From Bacteroidales bacterium (GTDB lineage: Bacteria; Bacteroidota; Bacteroidia; Bacteroidales; UBA932): a DNA stretch of 64,000 nt. How positions within the stretch are numbered: position 1 is the stretch's first letter; every line of letters begins with the position of its first letter. Positions 34,463-43,977 of this stretch are shown in pieces. The DNA is taken from NCBI GenBank assembly GCA_017502125.1, contig JAFVVN010000009.1, positions 1 to 64,000 of the forward strand, in the 5' to 3' direction. The notes under the pieces were generated by a model that had not been told where the DNA came from, ran no database searches, and saw only the letters and a list, made by a program, of their open reading frames with translations. The translations under genes and the position numbers were made by a program.

Positions 34463-35138
34463 ATTTATTAATATGCAACACTTTGCAAATTTCAGGAATC
34501 AAGGCAGAAAATATAAACTCTTCCTCCATAAAATGAGAGCCTTCATACATTGAAAAGGTATCGCCGAAGTATTTCCTCCATGTCCTTACACTCACGACAC
34601 CGCTCCTGCGATAGTGATCCCGGGTTCCAAAGAAAGCATGCAGCCCCGGAGTATGGACAGAGGACAAATCGTGGCAATGAAGTGCTGCCTTTCTATGGGA
34701 AAGATATTTCCTGAGAAGACGGAATATAAAATGCAGGGGCTGGCGGTCCCCTTCCCTTGGCTTATAGATTCTGTCGAAGATCCATGTCATGCCTGGTATC
34801 AGGGAAAGCCAGGCCATAATTTCGAAATATAATGGAGCATTCAAGGCTGGTGACACGAAGAGACACGGAACATGTGGAATCCTCAGTGCATGAAGAGAGC
34901 CCAGTGACTCCCCTATGACGAGATCAGGCTTAACATCGTCTACCCACGATTCAATCTGAGAATGAGCAGTTTCCGGGTCAAAAGAATAGGTCCTGCAAAG
35001 GATTTTAACCGAATCGGAGGGAAATTTCTCAGACCAGTGCGGTGAAGAGGTAAAATAATCACGAAGAACGGAAGGGATACGGGAATCTCCGCCTCCACCC
35101 ATCCCGTGAATGTACAATATGACATGCTCTTTGATCAT
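34461..35138 (-). CDS. Alpha/beta-hydrolase-fold protein
   Basis: A 225-residue small hydrolase. The oxyanion-side LYIHGMGGGGDSR lies at the N terminus, the nucleophile elbow is GESLGSLHALR near 78, an acid is likely in FGTRDHYRR, and the base in EGSHFMEEEF near 207. This is the layout of the YqiA/DUF-type alpha/beta hydrolases; the substrate is unknown. The frame begins at 35162, but a TATATTTG box (35145-35152) would place transcription at about 35138, exactly at the ATG of MIKEHVILY, so the shorter form is preferred and the mRNA may be leaderless. Confidence 0.7.
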   Translation of the reverse strand: MIKEHVILYIHGMGGGGDSRIPSVLRDYFTSSPHWSEKFPSDSVKILCRTYSFDPETAHSQIESWVDDVKPDLVIGESLGSLHALRIPHVPCLFVSPALNAPLYFEIMAWLSLIPGMTWIFDRIYKPREGDRQPLHFIFRLLRKYLSHRKAALHCHDLSSVHTPGLHAFFGTRDHYRRSGVVSVRTWRKYFGDTFSMYEGSHFMEEEFIFSALIPEICKVLHINK

Positions 35139-35144
35139 CGGGCA

Positions 35145-35152
35145 CAAATATA
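35145..35152 (-). promoter_or_regulatory. -7 box directly before the hydrolase ATG
   Basis: TATATTTG on the minus strand, 6 nt before the ATG at 35138. Confidence 0.5.
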
Positions 35153-35166
35153 CAAAAATCATTGTA

Positions 35167-35197
35167 TTTGAATAATGGGAAAATATCCATATATTTG
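35167..35197 (+). promoter_or_regulatory. Promoter of the C1 peptidase-pssA operon
   Basis: TTTG (35167-35170), 19-nt spacer, TATATTTG (35190-35197): both Bacteroidota elements at the expected distance. Confidence 0.7.
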
Positions 35198-35232
35198 TGT
35201 GTTAGTAACGGAAGAAACAAAATTTATAAGAC

Positions 35233-36420
35233 ATGAATATCAAAAGTTTTTCAATTGCTTTAGCTGCCCTATCCGCAGCATTCACGCTTTCCGCTCAGGA
35301 AGCACAAAAGGCTGCTGATTATGAGTTCACCACCATCAAGGAGAATCCGGTGACCTCGATCAAGAACCAGTACCGTTCAGGCACATGCTGGTGTTTTTCA
35401 GCACTCTCGTTCGTAGAATCAGAGATACTCAGAATGAAGGGTGACAGCCTGGACCTTTCCGAAATGTTCGTTGTGGGCAAGTCATACAGGGACAGAGCCG
35501 TGAAATATGTACGCCTGGACGGTCATCTCAATTTCGCTGCCGGAAGTTCGTTCGGTGACGTTCTTCACGTGATTAATGACTATGGAATCGTGCCACAGGA
35601 TGCGATGCCGGGCTTCAACTACGGAACCGACAAACCTGAGCACTTCGAGCTGGATGCCGCACTCAAGGGATATGTGGACGGAATCAAGGAGAATCCTAAC
35701 AGAAAGCTTTCCACTGCATGGCTGAAGGGCTTTGACGGAATCATCGAGGCATACTTCGGTGAATATCCCGAGACATTCACAGTCAACGGCGTTGAATACA
35801 CTCCTGAGTCATACAGAGACCATATAGGATTCAACTATGACGACTACGTGAACATAACATCATTCACCCACCATCCGTTCTATGAGCCGTTCATCATCGA
35901 GGTCTGCGACAACTGGAGATGGGACAGCGCATACAACCTTCCTATGGATGAAATGATGGAAGTGATGTACAATGCCATCGACAAGGGCTATACCATCGCA
36001 TGGGGTTCAGATGTAAGCGAGAAGGGCTTTACACGTAACGGACTTGCCGTGATGCCTGTGGAGGAAAAGAAGGTTGCAGCAGGATCGGACCAGGAGCGCT
36101 GGGTCGGAAAGGCCAAGGACGAGCCTAAGGAAGAGGTGAAGGCTGAACTTCCTAAGGAAATGGAGATCACCCAGGAGATGCGTCAGGACGGATACGACCG
36201 CAAGACCACAACAGACGACCACGGAATGCACATATACGGTCTGGCTCAGGACCAGAACGGCACAAAATACTTCATGGTGAAGAACTCATGGGGTGAAGCC
36301 GGAAAGTACAAGGGAATATGGTATGCATCTGATGCATTCGTACGCTATAAGACCATGAATATCGTGGTTCACAAGGATGCTCTTCCTAAGCATATAGCCA
36401 AGAAACTCGGAATCAAATAA
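35233..36420 (+). CDS. C1-family (papain/bleomycin-hydrolase-like) cysteine peptidase
   Basis: An exported peptidase with signal peptide NIKSFSIALAALSAAFTLSAQ. The catalytic cysteine lies in SGTCWCFSALSF (Cys 52), the histidine in DDHGMHIYGLAQ near 333, and the asparagine in VKNSWGEAGKYKG near 351, completing the papain-type triad. At 395 residues it is shorter than cytosolic PepC and belongs to the Bacteroidota secreted aminopeptidase C group. It probably trims peptides in the periplasm. The pssA gene starts 8 bp after its stop, an operon pairing with no obvious metabolic link. Confidence 0.9.
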   Translation: MNIKSFSIALAALSAAFTLSAQEAQKAADYEFTTIKENPVTSIKNQYRSGTCWCFSALSFVESEILRMKGDSLDLSEMFVVGKSYRDRAVKYVRLDGHLNFAAGSSFGDVLHVINDYGIVPQDAMPGFNYGTDKPEHFELDAALKGYVDGIKENPNRKLSTAWLKGFDGIIEAYFGEYPETFTVNGVEYTPESYRDHIGFNYDDYVNITSFTHHPFYEPFIIEVCDNWRWDSAYNLPMDEMMEVMYNAIDKGYTIAWGSDVSEKGFTRNGLAVMPVEEKKVAAGSDQERWVGKAKDEPKEEVKAELPKEMEITQEMRQDGYDRKTTTDDHGMHIYGLAQDQNGTKYFMVKNSWGEAGKYKGIWYASDAFVRYKTMNIVVHKDALPKHIAKKLGIK

Positions 36421-36428
36421 AACAAGTG

Positions 36429-37151
36429 ATGGGCATTACCAAACACATACCTAACAGTATTACATCCATGAACCTCCTCTGCGGGGCTCTGGGTGTAATA
36501 TTCACATTCAGAGGGGAATTGAATATCGCATTCTACCTCATGATCGGTGCAGCTGTCTGCGACTTCCTCGACGGTCTCGCCGCGAGAACATTCAAAGCGT
36601 ACTCAGACATGGGAAAGGAACTTGACTCACTGGCTGACCTGATCAGCTTCGGGCTCCTTCCATCAATGATGCTGCACAGAAGGATGATTGAAGGAGGTAT
36701 GACCGGATTCGCATCATACATACCTCTGATAATCGTGATTTTCTCAGCACTGCGTCTTGCCAAATTCAACATAGACGACAGACAGACTGAGAATTTCCTT
36801 GGTCTCCCCACTCCTGCATGTGCAATGTGGTGTGCATCACTCATCTATGCCGGAGACAACGGAATTTCGTCAGGAACGGAACTTCTGCACAACCACTATT
36901 TCATTCCGGTTGCAGCTGTAGTCCTCGCACTTCTCCTTGTCTGCGAGATCCCCATGATATCCATCAAGTTCAAGAAGGGTTCAATCTACAATAAGACAAG
37001 GCTGACATTCCTGGTGACATGCGTATTATTCGCGACAGTTTGCCTGTTGCTGAAGATTCACTGGTCGTTCATACCTCTGCTGATCTTCACACTTTACATA
37101 TTCCACAACCTGATCAGGTTCGTTCTCACGATTTTTGAAAAGAAGAAATAA
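36429..37151 (+). CDS. pssA: CDP-diacylglycerol-serine O-phosphatidyltransferase
   Basis: An integral membrane CDP-alcohol phosphatidyltransferase. The catalytic signature D-G-x2-A-R-x8-G-x3-D-x3-D is visible as DGLAARTFKAYSDMG followed by KELDSLAD (about 47-70). N-terminal PNSITSMNLLCGALGV and FGLLPSMML are typical of type II phosphatidylserine synthases, which supply the precursor of phosphatidylethanolamine. Several transmembrane helices follow. ATG 36429 is preferred over the GTG three bases earlier. Confidence 0.9.
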   Translation: MGITKHIPNSITSMNLLCGALGVIFTFRGELNIAFYLMIGAAVCDFLDGLAARTFKAYSDMGKELDSLADLISFGLLPSMMLHRRMIEGGMTGFASYIPLIIVIFSALRLAKFNIDDRQTENFLGLPTPACAMWCASLIYAGDNGISSGTELLHNHYFIPVAAVVLALLLVCEIPMISIKFKKGSIYNKTRLTFLVTCVLFATVCLLLKIHWSFIPLLIFTLYIFHNLIRFVLTIFEKKK

Positions 37152-37157
37152 AGGCAA

Positions 37158-37183
37158 TGGGCAGCCCGGTCGGGCTGCCCATT
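37158..37183. terminator. Hairpin between pssA and rubrerythrin genes
   Basis: atgggcagcccg (37158-37169) pairs perfectly with cgggctgcccat (37172-37183), a 12-bp near-palindrome. It lies between convergent genes; the minus side is followed by T-rich sequence. Confidence 0.7.
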
Positions 37184-37208
37184 ATCATATGAATCCTGTT
37201 GCTGTCTG

Positions 37209-37751
37209 TTAGTAGTTGGTAGGATGAATCATGAAATAGCTCTTTGCATGCTTGCATACAGGGCAGATTTCAGGAGCTTTCTTGCCGATTACGATGTGAC
37301 CGCAGTTTGAGCACTCCCACATCATATCCTCATCACGTGAGAATACAAGGCCGTCCTTTACATTTGCAAGAAGCTTGCGATAACGCTCCTCATGCATCTT
37401 CTCGATTGCTGCAACCTTCTCAAAGAGGTCGGCAATCTCATCGAAGCCTTCTTCGCGTGCCTCTACAGCAAAACCTGCATACATGTCTGTCCACTCGTAG
37501 TTTTCGCCCTCTGCTGCATCAAGAAGATTGTCGCGGGTATCTGGCATTTCACCACCATGAAGAAGCTTGAACCATATTTTAGCATGCTCCTTCTCATTGT
37601 TTGCAGTCTCCTCGAAGATCTTTGCAATCTGGACAAAACCATCCTTCTTAGCCTTTGAAGCATAGTAAGTATACTTGTTACGAGCCTGTGACTCACCGGC
37701 AAATGCTGTCTGAAGGTTAGCTTCAGTCTTTGTTCCTTTCAACTCTTTCAT
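37209..37751 (-). CDS. rbr: Rubrerythrin
   Basis: A 180-residue non-haem iron peroxidase protecting anaerobes from hydrogen peroxide. The ferritin-like four-helix domain has the diiron ligands in [38 protein letters not shown] and EKMHEERY. The C-terminal rubredoxin domain has two metal-binding pairs (CSNCGH and CPVCKH). The frame extends to 37811, but ATG 37751 ([10 protein letters not shown]) is the family start and is preceded by a leader of about 55 nt from a TAACTTTG box. Oxygen sensitivity of the host is implied. Confidence 0.95.
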   Translation of the reverse strand: MKELKGTKTEANLQTAFAGESQARNKYTYYASKAKKDGFVQIAKIFEETANNEKEHAKIWFKLLHGGEMPDTRDNLLDAAEGENYEWTDMYAGFAVEAREEGFDEIADLFEKVAAIEKMHEERYRKLLANVKDGLVFSRDEDMMWECSNCGHIVIGKKAPEICPVCKHAKSYFMIHPTNY

Positions 37752-37810
37752 AATTTTATATTTAAGTAATTCTTTAAATCTTATTTGGCAAAACAACGTC
37801 CAAATCCTCA

Positions 37811-37818
37811 CAAAGTTA
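37811..37818 (-). promoter_or_regulatory. -7 box of rubrerythrin
   Basis: TAACTTTG on the minus strand, 59 nt before the ATG; it lies between the nhaC stop and rubrerythrin. Confidence 0.6.
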
Positions 37819-37823
37819 GAAAA

Positions 37824-39287
37824 TTATTTGGATTTGCGAACAATCTTATAGCCTATTGCAGCTATAAATATTGACATCAAAGGTGATATGAGATTGAAGA
37901 AACAATACGGAAGGTATGTTAGAGTGCTCACTTTCAGTACAGTCGCCTGAGTCATTCCGCAGGAGTTCCAAGGAATGAGCACCGACACCACTGTTGACGA
38001 GTCTTCCACCGAACGGCTCAGGAGCTTGCTCTCGTATCCCCTCTCCTGATAGAGCTTTTTGTATAGGCTGCTGGTGAGAAGGATCGAAAGATACTGGTCA
38101 CCGGTGATCATGTTCGCAAATATACCTGTGGCGACTGTAGATGCCACCATTGTAACTCTTCTACGGACGAACTTCACCAACGTATCAGTCAGACTCTGAA
38201 GCATTCCGCTTCCGACAAGTGTACCGCCAAAACAGCTCGCCGCAATGATAAGGAAGACAGTATTGAGCATGCCAGTCATTCCACGAGTCGATATAAGTGC
38301 ATTCAAAGCGTCATTTCCGGCATCTATCGACGTGCTTCCATAATAGGTTATGCATAGTCCCTTGAATGCATCGACAAATGTCAGTGATGAGGCTGAATCT
38401 GTCGGTACCCCGTCTGCTACAGCAGCAAGTATATGAGGCTGGAATATAAGGGCAGCCACACCGGCTATGACAGCCGCGATGAAAAGTGTCGCAATGGCAG
38501 ATACCTTGCGTATGATAAGCACGGCAGTAAGGACAGGCACAAGCAGAAGCCACGGAGATATATTGAAGGTATTCCTGAGGTCATTGGAAAAATCCGCTGC
38601 CTGGGCAGATGACGGCTCAGAATGCAGAAGGCTGACAATCAGAAATATTATAAGCGTGATGATGAACGACGGGACTGTTGTCACCATCATGAATCTGATG
38701 TGAGTGAACAAGGGAGTGCCGGCTGAAGATGAGGCAAGAACCGTCGTGTCAGACAAAGGAGAGACCTTGTCACCGAAATATGCTCCGGAAATGATTGCAC
38801 CTGCTATCCAGCCGGGTTCATAGCCTTGTGCGGTTCCGATTCCTACAAGTGCAACACCCACAGTGGCTATTGTCGTCCATGAACTGCCGGTCATCACGGA
38901 AATCAGAGCGGATATGATGCAGGTAGCAAAGAGGAATATGCTGGGAAAGATAACCTTCATTCCATAATAGATCATTGTCGGAACCACTCCGCTGATCATC
39001 CATGAGCCGGATACGGCACCGATAAGAAGAAGGATGACTATGGAAGTTCCGACAGAAGTGATATTATCAAGAATCGCATCCTCCAGGACCTTCCATGGAG
39101 TCCTGTAAAGGGCCATTGCCAGGAAGACCGTGAATCCGGCCGCAAAAAGGAGAACGACCTGACTTGCTCCAGACAAAGCATCGGAACCGAATATATATAT
39201 AACTACCGAGAGTGCTGCCACCAGAAAAAGGAAGGGCAGCAGAGAGACCCACCATGTGGGTTTTTCCAACTTCTTGAACGTCACCAT
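37824..39287 (-). CDS. nhaC: Na+/H+ antiporter, NhaC family
   Basis: A 487-residue inner-membrane antiporter with about 11-12 hydrophobic segments. NhaC-type features are SVMTGSSWTTIATVGVALVG, the inverted-repeat motif SGAYFGDKVSPLSDTT near 170, and the second-repeat match NMITGDQYLSILLTSS near 390 and SVEDSSTVVSVLIPWNSCG. It exports Na+ (or exchanges malate/lactate in some members) for pH and salt balance. Its stop lies 6 bp from the rubrerythrin promoter box; the genes share a direction but are probably separate units. Confidence 0.9.
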   Translation of the reverse strand: MVTFKKLEKPTWWVSLLPFLFLVAALSVVIYIFGSDALSGASQVVLLFAAGFTVFLAMALYRTPWKVLEDAILDNITSVGTSIVILLLIGAVSGSWMISGVVPTMIYYGMKVIFPSIFLFATCIISALISVMTGSSWTTIATVGVALVGIGTAQGYEPGWIAGAIISGAYFGDKVSPLSDTTVLASSSAGTPLFTHIRFMMVTTVPSFIITLIIFLIVSLLHSEPSSAQAADFSNDLRNTFNISPWLLLVPVLTAVLIIRKVSAIATLFIAAVIAGVAALIFQPHILAAVADGVPTDSASSLTFVDAFKGLCITYYGSTSIDAGNDALNALISTRGMTGMLNTVFLIIAASCFGGTLVGSGMLQSLTDTLVKFVRRRVTMVASTVATGIFANMITGDQYLSILLTSSLYKKLYQERGYESKLLSRSVEDSSTVVSVLIPWNSCGMTQATVLKVSTLTYLPYCFFNLISPLMSIFIAAIGYKIVRKSK

Positions 39288-39311
39288 ATGACACTAACTA
39301 CTAAACTCCCG

Positions 39312-39319
39312 CAAAGATA
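39312..39319 (-). promoter_or_regulatory. -7 box of nhaC
   Basis: TATCTTTG on the minus strand, 24 nt before the nhaC ATG. Confidence 0.6.
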
Positions 39320-39321
39320 AT

Positions 39322-39351
39322 AAAAAAAGTCGCTCCCCGAAAGGAAGCGAC
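39322..39351 (-). terminator. Terminator of gapA
   Basis: gtcgctcc (39329-39336) pairs with ggaagcgac (39343-39351) with one bulged A, followed on the minus strand by seven T residues. It directly precedes the nhaC promoter box. Confidence 0.75.
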
Positions 39352-39374
39352 CTAAAGTACTGAACAGGTTCAGA

Positions 39375-40397
<1,023 letters not shown>

Positions 40398-40450
40398 TTA
40401 TACTTTAAGTCTTTTAAATCCTGTAAATATCCGTTTTCACAAAATCGCTG

Positions 40451-40458
40451 CAAATTTA
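40451..40458 (-). promoter_or_regulatory. -7 box of gapA
   Basis: TAAATTTG on the minus strand, with a leader of about 70 nt to the ATG. Confidence 0.5.
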
Positions 40459-40604
40459 GAAAAAATATTGAAATTACATCCGATTTAGGGCAAGAAATAT
40501 GACACAATAGTCTCAATTTCATATATCTGACTAACAATCATCAAATTACCCCACAAGACCTGTGGCAAATGGAGCAGGTCTACTCATTTTAGTAAATTAT
40601 TTTT

Positions 40605-40612
40605 TAACTTTG
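40605..40612 (+). promoter_or_regulatory. -7 box of surE
   Basis: TAACTTTG, 23 nt before the surE ATG. Confidence 0.6.
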
Positions 40613-40635
40613 CCTGGTTAATAAATGAGGTAGAT

Positions 40636-41514
40636 ATGCGTATACTTATAACCAACGACGACGGCTATCAGGCAAAGGGAATACAGGTTCTCACCGAGAT
40701 AATGAAACAGTTCGGAGAAGTAACAGTAATTGCACCTAAACATCACCAGTCGGGCATGTCCATGGCAGTTTCTCTGGGATTCAAGCAGATTGCACACAAA
40801 TGTTTCGGAACTTCGAATCCCAATCCATACGCAAGAGAGAAGGATGACAGCTCTGCAGAATGGCACTATGTTGATGCGACTCCTGCAAGCTGCGTGAAAT
40901 TCGGACTGAACACAATGTTTCTGGACAATTTCCCGGATGTGGTCCTATCCGGAATCAACCATGGTTCAAATGCAGCCACCGCATCATGCTATTCCGGCAC
41001 TTTGGGTGCGGCTGAGGAAGCTGCACTGAACGGCATACCTGCGATAGGCGTATCACTGGACACCCTCCATCCGAATGCCGATTTCAGCTGCGTCGAGCGA
41101 TATTTCGGAGAAATATTCGAGAAACTGATGTCCGACTTCCCGAAGAAGCACGGAGTCTATTACAACGTCAATTTCCCCGACATACCAGCAGAGCAGATAA
41201 AAGGGGTTCGCGTCGGAATACAGGGCATGGGACGCTGGATACGCGAATTCAAGGAATGGGACCTTCAGCATTATGCAAAATACGGAATCACTCCCGAGTT
41301 GCTCGGTCAGAGTTCAAATCCTGTCTTGGAAGAAGGAGAAGACCTGTACATGATGGTCGGAGAGTTCCTGGACGATCCGCGTAATCCCGAAAATGCAGAC
41401 CACAGACTGGTCGCAGACGAATACATCAGCGTGGTAGCCCATAATGTCGACTGCACCGACTACGAAGAGACCGCAAGACTGGCCAAGACCGATCTGGAAA
41501 AAGACTTCAACTAA
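40636..41514 (+). CDS. surE: 5'/3'-nucleotidase SurE
   Basis: A metal-dependent nucleoside monophosphate phosphatase (stationary-phase survival protein). The metal-binding NDDGY at residues 7-11, APKHHQSGMSMAV near 34, the SGINHGSNA block near 104 and the YSGTLGAAEEAALNGIPAIGVS segment define the family. At 292 residues it is longer than the roughly 250 of E. coli SurE, with extra residues near KCFGTSNPNPYAREKDDS and the C-terminal end. It stands alone, followed by two inverted repeats and lpxB. Confidence 0.9.
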   Translation: MRILITNDDGYQAKGIQVLTEIMKQFGEVTVIAPKHHQSGMSMAVSLGFKQIAHKCFGTSNPNPYAREKDDSSAEWHYVDATPASCVKFGLNTMFLDNFPDVVLSGINHGSNAATASCYSGTLGAAEEAALNGIPAIGVSLDTLHPNADFSCVERYFGEIFEKLMSDFPKKHGVYYNVNFPDIPAEQIKGVRVGIQGMGRWIREFKEWDLQHYAKYGITPELLGQSSNPVLEEGEDLYMMVGEFLDDPRNPENADHRLVADEYISVVAHNVDCTDYEETARLAKTDLEKDFN

Positions 41515-41518
41515 TTTT

Positions 41519-41633
41519 CAATCAAAAAATCCGGCAGTTTTTTGATTGTAAACCGAAAAAATGGACAATTCCCCCTTATTCAGGGTAAATTCAGGCTTTC
41601 AAATCAAAATAATGACCTGTTTTTTGATTGAAA
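41519..41633. repeat. Twin inverted repeats between surE and lpxB
   Basis: Unit 1 is a perfect 11-bp inverted repeat (41519-41529 caatcaaaaaa with 41538-41548 ttttttgattg). Unit 2 (41597-41633) repeats the right arm gttttttgattg exactly and has a related, slightly imperfect left arm (tcaaatcaaaa). Unit 1 could terminate surE on either strand; the second copy is placed just before lpxB. Confidence 0.6.
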
Positions 41634-41654
41634 ACACAGAAAGAATAAACAAGA

Positions 41655-42896
41655 ATGAAATACTACATCATTGCTGGTGAAGCCTCAGGCGACCTCCACG
41701 GTTCCAACCTCATGAAAGGCATATATGCAGAAGACCCTCAGGCGGAAATCCGTTTCTGGGGCGGTGATGAGATGGCATCAGTCTGGAAGAGCAAATCCGC
41801 GGCTGAGAAATCCGAAGGGGGTGAGGCACGCTCCGAAGGAGTGGAAGAGGCTGTACCGGAAACAGATACATCCTCCGGACTGGTACGTCATTATAAAGAA
41901 GGAGCGGTGATGGGATTCGTAGAGGTTCTAGCGAAGGCAGGAAGACTCCTCAAGAATGTGAGATTCTGCAAGAAGGACATCCTTGCCTGGAATCCCGACG
42001 TAGTGATTCTGATAGATTACCCGGGCTTCAACTTCAAGATAGCGGAATTCGCCCACAAAGCCGGTTTCAAGGTTTTCTACTACATCGCACCGAAAGTCTG
42101 GGCATCTCGAGAAGGCCGCATAAAGAAACTCAAGAAATATGTAGACCGCCTTTTTATCGTCTTCCCATTCGAGAAACCATATTTCGATGCAAAAGGAGTC
42201 AGCTATATCTACAAAGGAAATCCACTCGTGGATGCTGTGGACGGATCGAAAGCCATGTTGGAATCACGAGAGGATTTTCTGAATCGTAACAAACTCGAAG
42301 ACAAACCGGTCATTGCAATGCTGGCAGGGTCGCGTAAACCGGAAATCAGCACCATGATGCCTGTGCTTACCGAATTTGCATCCAGGATGCACAGCCTTCC
42401 TCAGTATTCGGGATACCAGTTCATCATCGCAGGAGCCCCGGCCCGCAGCATAAAGGACTATGAAGCATGGCTGACAGATGAAAACAGGGAATATATAAAG
42501 ATTCTGTTCGGGGAGACACAGTCCATAATCCGGCAGGCGGAAGCAGCAGTGGTCAACTCGGGAACAGCTTCTCTGGAGACTGTCCTGTTCAACACGCCAC
42601 AGGTGGTGGGATATATCACCAATCCACTGACCTACTGGCTTGCGAAGCATATAATCAAGGTAAAATACATCAGCCTCGGAAACCTCATCATCGACCGTCT
42701 TGCCTTCAAAGAATTCATTCAGGCAGACTGCAATGCAGAAGCCCTCACGACAGAAATACGCGATCTGATCGAGAACCCTACCCGTAGGAACGCAATGTTA
42801 GCTGAATACAATGAGATAAGGACTCTCCTCGGAGGATCCGGAGCCTCAGCGGCAGTAGCAAAGACTTTGATTGAAGAATTGAAGAATAAATCATAA
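41655..42896 (+). CDS. lpxB: Lipid-A-disaccharide synthase
   Basis: A GT19 glycosyltransferase joining UDP-2,3-diacylglucosamine and lipid X in lipid A synthesis. YYIIAGEASGDLHGSNLM at the N terminus, VILIDYPGFNFKIA near 116, YYIAPKVWASREGR near 138, and LAGSRKPEIS near 222 are family blocks. VVNSGTASLETVL near 295 is the UDP-binding site. The odd feature is a Glu/Ser/Lys-rich insertion at about residues 43-74 (WKSKSAAEKSEGGEARSEG and onwards) between the GGDEM and VRHYKEGAVMGF blocks, which are normally only a few residues apart. Total 413 residues against about 380 usual. Confidence 0.92.
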   Translation: MKYYIIAGEASGDLHGSNLMKGIYAEDPQAEIRFWGGDEMASVWKSKSAAEKSEGGEARSEGVEEAVPETDTSSGLVRHYKEGAVMGFVEVLAKAGRLLKNVRFCKKDILAWNPDVVILIDYPGFNFKIAEFAHKAGFKVFYYIAPKVWASREGRIKKLKKYVDRLFIVFPFEKPYFDAKGVSYIYKGNPLVDAVDGSKAMLESREDFLNRNKLEDKPVIAMLAGSRKPEISTMMPVLTEFASRMHSLPQYSGYQFIIAGAPARSIKDYEAWLTDENREYIKILFGETQSIIRQAEAAVVNSGTASLETVLFNTPQVVGYITNPLTYWLAKHIIKVKYISLGNLIIDRLAFKEFIQADCNAEALTTEIRDLIENPTRRNAMLAEYNEIRTLLGGSGASAAVAKTLIEELKNKS

Positions 42897-43072
42897 TCGA
42901 ATATATCAAGAACGTTAAGGAACTTCTTAAGAAATGCCAGGCAGACAAGACAGCAGTCCTGACCACAAGCGACGAAATCGACCTGTGAAAGGTCTTCCCT
43001 AAGGCAATCGCCCCGGTCGTTGATCTCCTTTGCGAGAAATACAATATGGTCGGCAGCGCTGCCAACAAATAA
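42896..43072 (+). pseudogene. Degraded small gene coupled to lpxB
   Basis: Read from 42896, the frame gives IEYIKNVKELLKKCQADKT and so on for 30 codons, then TGA (42986-42988), then 28 more protein-like codons (KVFPKAIAPVVDLLCEKYNM...) to TAA at 43070. The context TAATC at the lpxB stop looks like a TAATG stop/start overlap whose G has become C, so both the start and one Trp-like codon appear mutated. No family is recognised. ATC initiation with readthrough is possible but less likely. Amino-acid make-up and codon use support former coding. Confidence 0.5.
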
Positions 43073-43108
43073 AGCGAAATACAGCCCACTATCACCCGAT
43101 ATACTACA

Positions 43109-43141
43109 AAATATGCGTGCCATCTGATGACACGCATATTT
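43109..43141. terminator. Bidirectional hairpin between lpxB and yggS regions
   Basis: aaatatgcgtg (43109-43119) pairs perfectly with cacgcatattt (43131-43141) over 11 bp. Short T/A runs on both sides suit convergent transcription. Confidence 0.6.
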
Positions 43142-43208
43142 TGCGGTATACTGATTTACATATATAACGCAACAGGTTGCCGAATACTTCCTCCATATAC
43201 TTTAAGAA

Positions 43209-43904
43209 TCAGTATGACCGTACCCCGAAGATCATTGAGCCGATGCGGACCATGGTGGTACCGTATTCGAGGGCGATGTGATAGTCATCAGACATGCCTA
43301 TCGAAAGTTCCTTGAAATAAGCAGAGAGAGAAGGAAATTGAGAAAGACACTCATCGTAGATTGCACGGATAGCGGAGAAATCGGCTCTGATCACGGTCTC
43401 ATCATCTGTAAATGTAGCCATGCCCATAATACCACAGAAACTGACATGTGGATATTCAGAAGAGTTCCTGAGAATCGAATATATCTCCTCCGCAGAGAAC
43501 CCCTGTTTGGTGTCCTCAGCAGCAACATGAGGTTCAAGAAGCACATTCACCCTCTTGCCGTTAGCTTTACCCCAGTTGTTGATGGCATCCAGGAGACGAA
43601 GAGAATCAACGGACTGCACCAAAGAAACGAACGGAAGCACCATCTTGAGCTTGTTTGTCTGAAGATGTCCAATGAAATGCCATTGAATATCAGACATATA
43701 ATCAGGCTCTCCCCTCTCAAGGCGAAGTTCTTCCAGTCTCTTGACCTTGGCCAGAAGTTCCTGCGGCCGGCTCTCGGCAAAGATCCTCTGACCGGCAGAA
43801 TAAGCCTTCTCTATGGCTTCGAACGGGTGAAACTTAGAAACTGCCACCAACCTTACGGTCGCCGGCAGTTCCCTGTTCAATTTATTGATTACAATGTCAA
43901 TCAT
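43209..43904 (-). CDS. YggS/PLPBP-family pyridoxal-phosphate-binding protein
   Basis: A single-domain fold-type III PLP protein of 231 residues that balances free vitamin B6 forms rather than acting as an enzyme. The PLP lysine is in LVAVSKFHP (Lys 24). Other family blocks are FAESRPQELLAK, IQWHFIGHLQTNK, and LSIGMSDDYHIALEYGTTMVRIGSMIFG, where GMSxDxxxAI is the phosphate-site signature. The frame continues to 43976, but ATG 43904 gives the normal N terminus. It follows yidC by 73 bp on the same strand. Confidence 0.9.
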   Translation of the reverse strand: MIDIVINKLNRELPATVRLVAVSKFHPFEAIEKAYSAGQRIFAESRPQELLAKVKRLEELRLERGEPDYMSDIQWHFIGHLQTNKLKMVLPFVSLVQSVDSLRLLDAINNWGKANGKRVNVLLEPHVAAEDTKQGFSAEEIYSILRNSSEYPHVSFCGIMGMATFTDDETVIRADFSAIRAIYDECLSQFPSLSAYFKELSIGMSDDYHIALEYGTTMVRIGSMIFGVRSY

Positions 43905-43977
43905 ATACACTATATTTACCACAGATGAATATGAGTAAACGGGGGATGGTATTATTTCACCTCCCGGTTCCTTCAAA

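Noticed and set aside
42986..42988. TGA recoded as tryptophan or selenocysteine
   Set aside because: TGA is used as a normal stop elsewhere in the window (for example at 1698), and no SECIS-like hairpin follows at once. A lost gene is simpler.
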